NCBI RefSeq assembly: GCF_900110065.1
Contig: NZ_FOCI01000010.1
Span: 49,618-113,617, forward strand
DNA: 64,000 nt
Reading direction: 5' to 3'
DNA from: Loktanella fryxellensis
GTDB lineage: Bacteria > Pseudomonadota > Alphaproteobacteria > Rhodobacterales > Rhodobacteraceae
Part shown: positions 59,486-64,000 of the stretch, one piece after another
Numbering within the stretch: the first letter of the stretch is position 1
Layout: each line of letters opens with the position of its first letter
The notes under the pieces: model-generated
Databases searched by the model: none
Seen by the model: the letters and a program-made list of their open reading frames with translations, nothing else
What the model was told of the DNA's origin: nothing
Made by a program: the position numbers and the translations under genes

Positions 59486-60706
59486 ATGCGTATCCTGATC
59501 CTGATCCTCTTGCTGTGGCCCGCCATGGCGTTTTCCCAATCCCGCGCTGCGGTCGAAGGGCAGTTCCGCGGCTGGCTCGACCAGGCCGTCTGGCCACGCG
59601 CGGCGCAGACCGGTGTGGCAAGGCCGACGTTCGATGCGGCCTTCGCCGGGGTCACGTTGAACTGGGACCTGCCCGATCTGGTGCCACCGGGCATGGCCCC
59701 GACGGGCGGCGGCGGGCAGGCAGAGTTCGGCGCACCGGGCCGCTATTTCGACCGGGGTGGACTCGACGGGGCGGCCAGCGTCGGGCGGCAGATGGCGCAG
59801 ACCCATGCGGCGACGCTGGCGGCTGTCGAACGCGCGACCGGCGTGCCGGGGCGCATCATCCTTGGCATCTGGGGGCGCGAAAGCGGTTATGGCCGGGCCG
59901 AGATTCCGCATGACGTGTTTCAGGTGCTGGGCACCAAGGGCTTCATGTCCACCCGCGCCGCCTATTTCACCGACGAGCTGGTGGCGGCGCTGCAGATCGC
60001 GCAGGCGGGTGCGGCGCCAAGGGGCATGAAAAGCAGTTGGGCGGGTGCCCTCGGGCAGCCGCAGTTCATGCCGTCCAACTACCTTGCCCATGCCGCCGAT
60101 GGCGACGGCGACGGGCGCGCCGACATCTGGGGGTCGGAGGCGGACACGATCGCGTCCATCGGGACCTACCTTGCGCGGCACGGCTGGGTGCCGGGGCGCG
60201 ATTGGGGGTTCGAGGTCACGCTGCCCGCCACCGTGTCTTGCACGCTGGAGGGGCCGGATCAGGGGCGCACCATCGCCGACTGGGCGGCGATGGGCGTCAA
60301 CCGCGTGGGCGGCGCTGCCTTTCCGGCCAGCGAGATGCCGGGGGTCGGCTTCCTGATGCTGCCTGCGGGGCGGACCGGGCCGGCCTTCGTCGTCACGCCG
60401 AACTTCTATGCGCTGAAGGAGTACAACACGTCGGATGTCTATGCGCTGTTCGTCGGCCACGTGGGCGACCGCATCCAGTATGGCGTCAGCGACTTCACGG
60501 CAGGCTGGGGGGCCGTCGACACCCTGCGGCGGTCCGACGTGGCGGCAGCACAGCGTAGGTTGGAGGGGTTGGGTCACGACGTGGGCGGGGCCGACGGGCT
60601 GGCGGGCTTCAAGACCCGCCGCAGCATCGGGCGCTGGCAGGCGGCGACGGGGCAGGCAGAGACGTGCTTTCCCAGCGCCGCCGTGGTCACGGCGTTGACC
60701 CGCTAG
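59486..60706 (+). CDS. Lytic murein transglycosylase (MltB-type SLT_2 with PG-binding domain)
   Basis: 406 residues. Signal peptide MRILILILLLWPAMAFSQS. The SLT_2 domain (~30-330) has IILGIWGRESGYGRAE, with the catalytic Glu in GRESGYG, QFMPSNYLAHAADGDGDGRA and SIGTYLARHGWVPGRDWG. The last ~60 residues resemble a peptidoglycan-binding domain (VAAAQRRLEGLGHDVGGADG, TRRSIGRWQAATGQ). It cleaves the MurNAc-GlcNAc bond in the periplasm, giving 1,6-anhydro products. The start at 59486 gives the signal peptide. The stop is shared with the convergent CIA30-like gene (CTAG). Confidence 0.93.
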   Translation: MRILILILLLWPAMAFSQSRAAVEGQFRGWLDQAVWPRAAQTGVARPTFDAAFAGVTLNWDLPDLVPPGMAPTGGGGQAEFGAPGRYFDRGGLDGAASVGRQMAQTHAATLAAVERATGVPGRIILGIWGRESGYGRAEIPHDVFQVLGTKGFMSTRAAYFTDELVAALQIAQAGAAPRGMKSSWAGALGQPQFMPSNYLAHAADGDGDGRADIWGSEADTIASIGTYLARHGWVPGRDWGFEVTLPATVSCTLEGPDQGRTIADWAAMGVNRVGGAAFPASEMPGVGFLMLPAGRTGPAFVVTPNFYALKEYNTSDVYALFVGHVGDRIQYGVSDFTAGWGAVDTLRRSDVAAAQRRLEGLGHDVGGADGLAGFKTRRSIGRWQAATGQAETCFPSAAVVTALTR

Positions 60707-61164
60707 ACGTAAAGTCCGATCCCCGCCACCGCCACGTCCGCAGGCCCCGCCTGCCCGATGGCGAGGATGCCGATACGCCGCAGGTTTTCGGGCTGAAAGG
60801 TCGCCTCCGTCTTGTGCGGAACCAATGCGGCAAAGGGGATGCGCACCTGCGTCCACGCGGCGGGGGCTGCAAAGGACGCGCGGAACGATTGCCACGGTCG
60901 CGCCAGATCAGTGGTGCGCAGGCGCAGGTCATAGGATTGCCCGTCGCCGTACACGTCCAGCCACAGGCCCGCATGATCGCGGGCATCGACGCCCGGCGGC
61001 AGGTCGGCAGCCATCTGCACGAAACCGCCGTCGTTCTCCAGGCTGACCAGCCCGGTCAACCGCGCGGCATCGCGACCCGCGACATGCGCGCGTGTCACGC
61101 GACCTGTGCTGACGCCGCCCATCACCGTGTCGGCGACGAATTCCCAATCCAGTTGCAGGTCCAT
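60703..61164 (-). CDS. CIA30-family (complex I intermediate-associated 30-like) protein
   Basis: 153 residues, one galactose-binding-like beta sandwich. The opening WEFVADTVMGGVSTGRVTRA, then TGLVSLENDGGFVQM, and GDGQSYDLRLRTTDLARPWQ, SFRASFAAPAAWTQVRIPF and RRIGILAIGQ match the CIA30/NDUFAF1 domain (PF08547). The bacterial role is unknown; the human homologue helps assemble respiratory complex I. AAGGG lies about six bases before the ATG. No nuo gene is nearby. Divergent from tex, with ~99 bases between starts. Confidence 0.85.
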   Translation of the reverse strand: MDLQLDWEFVADTVMGGVSTGRVTRAHVAGRDAARLTGLVSLENDGGFVQMAADLPPGVDARDHAGLWLDVYGDGQSYDLRLRTTDLARPWQSFRASFAAPAAWTQVRIPFAALVPHKTEATFQPENLRRIGILAIGQAGPADVAVAGIGLYV

Positions 61165-61263
61165 GACGCGCCCTTTCGTTTCATGCAGACCTAGCGCACA
61201 GCGCGCCCTTTGCGATGCTGCGCGTGCTGCGCTATCACGCAGGCCACCCAACAGGAGACCGCC

Positions 61264-63567
61264 GTGGACAACGCCATGCCCCGCATCACCCGCACCATTG
61301 CGCAAGAGATTGCGGCCCGCCCCGATCAGGTCGCCGCCGCGGTGGCGCTGCTGGACGGGGGGGCGACCGTCCCCTTCGTCGCGCGCTATCGCAAGGAGGC
61401 GACGGGCGGGCTGGACGACACGCAGCTGCGCACCCTGTCGGATCGCCTGACCTATCTGCGCGAGCTGGAAAAGCGGCGCAGCGCCATCCTTGGGTCGATC
61501 ACCGAACAGGGTGCGATGACCGATGCGTTGTCCCGCGCGATCCACGCGGCAGAGAGCAAGGCCACGCTGGAAGACCTCTATCTGCCGTTCAAGCCCAAGC
61601 GGCGCACCAAGGCGATGATCGCGCGGGAAAACGGCCTCGACCCGCTGCTGCGGGCGATCATGGCGGACCGCGCGGCGCAGCCTGCCATTCTGGCCGCCGC
61701 TTACGTGACCGAGGCCGTGCCGGACACCAAGGCCGCACTGACGGGGGCCCGCGATATTCTTGTAGAGGAGCTGGCCGAGGATGCGGCCCTGCTGGGCCGC
61801 CTGCGCCAGATCATGCAGCAGGAGGCCGACATCACCGCCAGGCTGATTGCCGGCAAGGAAGCGGCGGGGGCCAAGTTCTCCGACTATTTCGATCACCGCG
61901 AGAAATGGGCCAAGATCCCCTCGCACCGCGCCCTCGCCATCCTGCGTGCGGCGAAGGAGGAGGTGGTGACCGTCGAGATTGCGCCCGATCCCGACACCGT
62001 GCTGCCCCGCATCACCGACGCCATCGCCGCGACCATCGGCATCCGGGGGCAGGCCCCCGGCGATTTGTGGCTGCGCGACGCGGCCCTGTGGGCGTGGAAG
62101 GTGAAGCTGAGCCTGACCATGTTCATGGACCTGATGGCCGACCTGCGCACCCGCGCGCACGAGGCTGCCATTGCCGTCTTTGCCCGCAACCTGCGTGATC
62201 TGCTGCTGGCCGCCCCTGCGGGGGCGAAGCGGACGCTGGGCCTCGACCCCGGTATCCGCACCGGGTGCAAGATCGCCGTGGTGGACGAGACGGGCAAGGT
62301 GCTGGAGACGGCGACGATCTATCCGTTCCAGCCGCGCAACGATGTGACTGGGGCCAGTGCCATGCTGTCCGACCTGATCCGCAGGCACGGCATCGCGCTG
62401 ATCGCCATCGGCAACGGCACCGCCAGCCGCGAGAGCGAACGTCTGGTCGACGCGGTGATCGCCGCCCTGCCCGCCGGACCGCGCCCCGCCAAGGTGATCG
62501 TGTCGGAAGCAGGGGCGTCGGTCTATTCCGCTTCCGAACTGGCGGCGAAGGAGTTTCCAGACCTCGACGTGTCCCTGCGCGGTGCGGTGTCCATCGCGCG
62601 ACGCCTGCAGGACCCGCTGGCGGAACTGGTCAAGATCGCACCAGAGGCAATCGGTGTGGGCCAGTATCAGCACGACGTGGACCAGCGCCGTCTGGCGCAG
62701 TCGCTGGATGCGGTGGTCGAGGATGCGGTGAACGCCGTCGGGGTCGACCTGAACATGGCCTCCGCCCCGCTGCTGGCGCGCGTGGCGGGGGTCGGCCCGT
62801 CGCTGGCGCAGGCCATTGTGGCCCACCGCGACGCGCACGGCGCCTATCCCACGCGCAAGGCGCTGTTGAAGGTGGCGGGGCTGGGCCCGCGTGCCTTCGA
62901 ACAGTGCGCGGGGTTCCTGCGGGTCGACGGCGCAGAACCGCTCGACGCCTCCGCCGTCCATCCTGAGGCGTACGGCGTCGCCCGCCGCATCGTGCAGGCT
63001 TGCGGACGCGACATTCGCGCGATCATGGGGCAGGACGGTGCGCTGTCGGGCGTCAGGGCAGAGGACTTCGTGGACGATGCCTTCGGCCTGCCCACGATCT
63101 GCGACATCCTGAGCGAACTGGAAAAACCCGGCCGCGACCCGCGCCCGGATTTCCGCACGGCCACGTTCGCCGCGGGGATCGAGAGCATCGCCGACCTGAA
63201 ACCAGGCATGTCGCTGGAAGGGACGGTAACGAACGTGGCGGCCTTCGGCGCCTTCGTCGATATCGGGGTGCATCAGGACGGGCTGGTACACGTCAGCCAG
63301 TTGGCGGACCGTTTCGTGAAGGACCCGCATGCGGTGGTCAAGGCCGGCGACGTGGTGCGCGTCCGCGTGACGGAAGTGGACGTGGCCCGCAAACGGATCG
63401 GTCTGACGATGCGCAAGGACAACGCAGGAGATGTGGCGTCAAAGCGTGAGCCCGCGCCAAAGGCCGCACGCATCCCGTCGAAGCCCTCCGAGTCGGGTGG
63501 CGGGGCACTGGCAGACGCCCTCGCCGCTGCGATGAAGGGGGGAAGTCCGACCAACAGGAGCAAGTGA
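61264..63567 (+). CDS. tex: Tex-family transcription accessory / RNA-binding protein
   Basis: 767 residues. Helical N-terminal region (PFVARYRKEATGGLDDTQLR, LYLPFKPKRRTKAMIARENG), then a YqgF-like RNase-H fold (RTLGLDPGIRTGCKIAVVDE, AIGNGTASRESERLV), helix-hairpin-helix motifs (LLARVAGVGPSLAQAIVAHR) and a C-terminal S1 domain (LEGTVTNVAAFGAFVDIGVH). SVYSASELAAKEFPDLDVSL and ISIAR-like AVSIARRLQDPLAELVKI are diagnostic. Tex influences transcription and RNA/DNA handling. The start is GTG at 61264: CAGGAG ends six bases upstream, while the ATG at 61276 is too far from it. It sits just before an rRNA promoter. Confidence 0.96.
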   Translation: MDNAMPRITRTIAQEIAARPDQVAAAVALLDGGATVPFVARYRKEATGGLDDTQLRTLSDRLTYLRELEKRRSAILGSITEQGAMTDALSRAIHAAESKATLEDLYLPFKPKRRTKAMIARENGLDPLLRAIMADRAAQPAILAAAYVTEAVPDTKAALTGARDILVEELAEDAALLGRLRQIMQQEADITARLIAGKEAAGAKFSDYFDHREKWAKIPSHRALAILRAAKEEVVTVEIAPDPDTVLPRITDAIAATIGIRGQAPGDLWLRDAALWAWKVKLSLTMFMDLMADLRTRAHEAAIAVFARNLRDLLLAAPAGAKRTLGLDPGIRTGCKIAVVDETGKVLETATIYPFQPRNDVTGASAMLSDLIRRHGIALIAIGNGTASRESERLVDAVIAALPAGPRPAKVIVSEAGASVYSASELAAKEFPDLDVSLRGAVSIARRLQDPLAELVKIAPEAIGVGQYQHDVDQRRLAQSLDAVVEDAVNAVGVDLNMASAPLLARVAGVGPSLAQAIVAHRDAHGAYPTRKALLKVAGLGPRAFEQCAGFLRVDGAEPLDASAVHPEAYGVARRIVQACGRDIRAIMGQDGALSGVRAEDFVDDAFGLPTICDILSELEKPGRDPRPDFRTATFAAGIESIADLKPGMSLEGTVTNVAAFGAFVDIGVHQDGLVHVSQLADRFVKDPHAVVKAGDVVRVRVTEVDVARKRIGLTMRKDNAGDVASKREPAPKAARIPSKPSESGGGALADALAAAMKGGSPTNRSK

Positions 63568-63603
63568 ACGCGCGGCAACGCGCCTGTTTCCAAGGCGTTT
63601 CGC

Positions 63604-63672
63604 AAAAAGTTCACAAAAATGGCGGATGCTGCGAAATTTGTGCTTGCGCCCTTTCTTCGCTGACCGTAGAAG
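63604..63672 (+). promoter_or_regulatory. rrn: Putative ribosomal RNA operon promoter
   Basis: -35 TTGCGC (63644-63649), a 17-base spacer and -10 TAGAAG (63667-63672). The discriminator CCCC is GC-rich, as in stringently controlled rRNA promoters. A-rich blocks upstream (AAAAAG, CAAAAAT, GAAATTT at 63604-63640) resemble UP elements. It begins ~37 bases after the tex stop; a small GCGCG-GCAA-CGCGC hairpin at 63570-63583 may end tex transcripts. Confidence 0.75.
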
Positions 63673-64000
63673 CCCCTTCACCGGAGGCGCAGTGATGCAC
63701 GACGGAGCGGCGGACGGGACGGACTGCTACGGTGGTTGGTTTTGGAAGCCGGGACAATATCAGAGGTTTGAGGCGGGGCGCGCTTTAAGATTAGCGCATC
63801 TTGTTTCTTTTTGCCTCTACGCTGTTTGAAAATTTAGTATCTGAAGAGATATGTGGGCGGTTTGGTTCGGTTCGATGGATCAGACGTTTGCATATCGCGC
63901 CGGTAGGGGGAACCCGATGACCGGTGTCAGCTTCACTGTTTGATGTGGTTTCTTGTTATCTTTGGATAACCTGAAGCACAGAAGACAGAGAAACGTCCTG
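63673..64000 (+). other. 5' leader of a 16S rRNA operon, continuing past the window
   Basis: The stretch has no supportable gene. It has a mixed composition, GC-rich to about 63780 then AT-rich. It includes CTGAAGAGATATGTGGGCGG (63841-63860), a block I recall from Rhodobacteraceae 16S leaders, followed by a GCTTCACTGTTTGATG run. The mature 16S start (AGAGTTTGATC) is not reached, so the rRNA gene begins beyond the right edge. Confidence 0.75.
63820..63833 (+). promoter_or_regulatory. boxA-like antitermination signal in the rRNA leader
   Basis: CGCTGTTTGAAAAT resembles the boxA sequence (TGCTCTTTGA/AAAAT type) used by NusB/NusE antitermination complexes in rRNA leaders. It lies just before the conserved leader block at 63841, about 140 bases after the predicted start of transcription. 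Confidence 0.6.

Noticed and set aside
60703..63330. 875-codon minus-strand open frame opposite tex
   Set aside because: Only its last 153 codons (the CIA30-like gene) have protein character; the rest is antisense to tex.
63626..63829. 67-codon open frame at the right end
   Set aside because: It covers the rRNA promoter and leader, lacks a supported ribosome site and ends near the boxA-like signal.

Overview
The window looks like a chromosomal segment of a marine or saline-adapted alphaproteobacterium of the Rhodobacteraceae/Roseobacter group. The evidence is high GC with strong third-position GC bias, a recurring CCTC..CTT....AAATACTCC intergenic element, a CenR-like orphan regulator, an MrpAB (PhaAB) fusion, a persulfide dioxygenase/DUF442-SQR sulfur module, and a 16S rRNA-operon leader at the right edge containing the block CTGAAGAGATATGTGGGCGG, which I recall as typical of this family. 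No IS element, prophage, tRNA or CRISPR array was seen.

Layout. 1-1528: end of an IalB-like gene, a terminator and rlmN. 1529-2460: a small AT-rich islet with three short genes, the last an HNH protein. 2485-6470: LOG-family gene, then dapD and dapE (lysine/diaminopimelate synthesis) separated by three small genes. 6583-11111: rnr, rppH, an L,D-transpeptidase and ribA. 11286-15059: CenR-like regulator, EamA transporter, rhodanese, TauE/SafE, serB. 15166-23252: a signalling block with three related histidine kinases, a lone receiver, a receiver with a decayed GGDEF-like domain and an Hpt protein, which could form a phosphorelay. 23436-28957: complete oppABCDF peptide importer. 28954-32984: proA, amidase, agmatine deiminase. 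33102-39416: small PHA-system-like protein and a six-gene Mrp cation/proton antiporter operon. 39521-42157: alpha/beta hydrolase and two SDRs. 42144-49768: alpha-glucosidase, then treZ-treY-glgX on the minus strand (trehalose from glycogen-type glucan). 49965-52965: membrane protein, then a MoxR-type ATPase with a VWA partner. 53148-59448: Crp/Fnr regulator and a sulfide/persulfide module (DUF2892, two YeeE/YedE half-transporters, persulfide dioxygenase, frameshifted DUF442-SQR fusion, SulP). 59486-63567: lytic transglycosylase, CIA30-like protein, tex. 63604-64000: rRNA promoter and leader; the 16S gene itself lies beyond the window.

The physiological theme is salt, osmotic and redox adaptation: Mrp antiporter, trehalose synthesis, GlsB-type stress protein and sulfide detoxification. 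Two structural habits stand out. Five of nine convergent gene pairs share one CTAG/CTAA tetranucleotide as the stop codon of both genes, leaving no room for a terminator. Short tandem repeats and dyads cluster around the sulfur module. The parts least explained by known biology are the AT-rich HNH islet, the kinase block with a possible leader-peptide gene, and the repeats and frameshift in the sulfur module.
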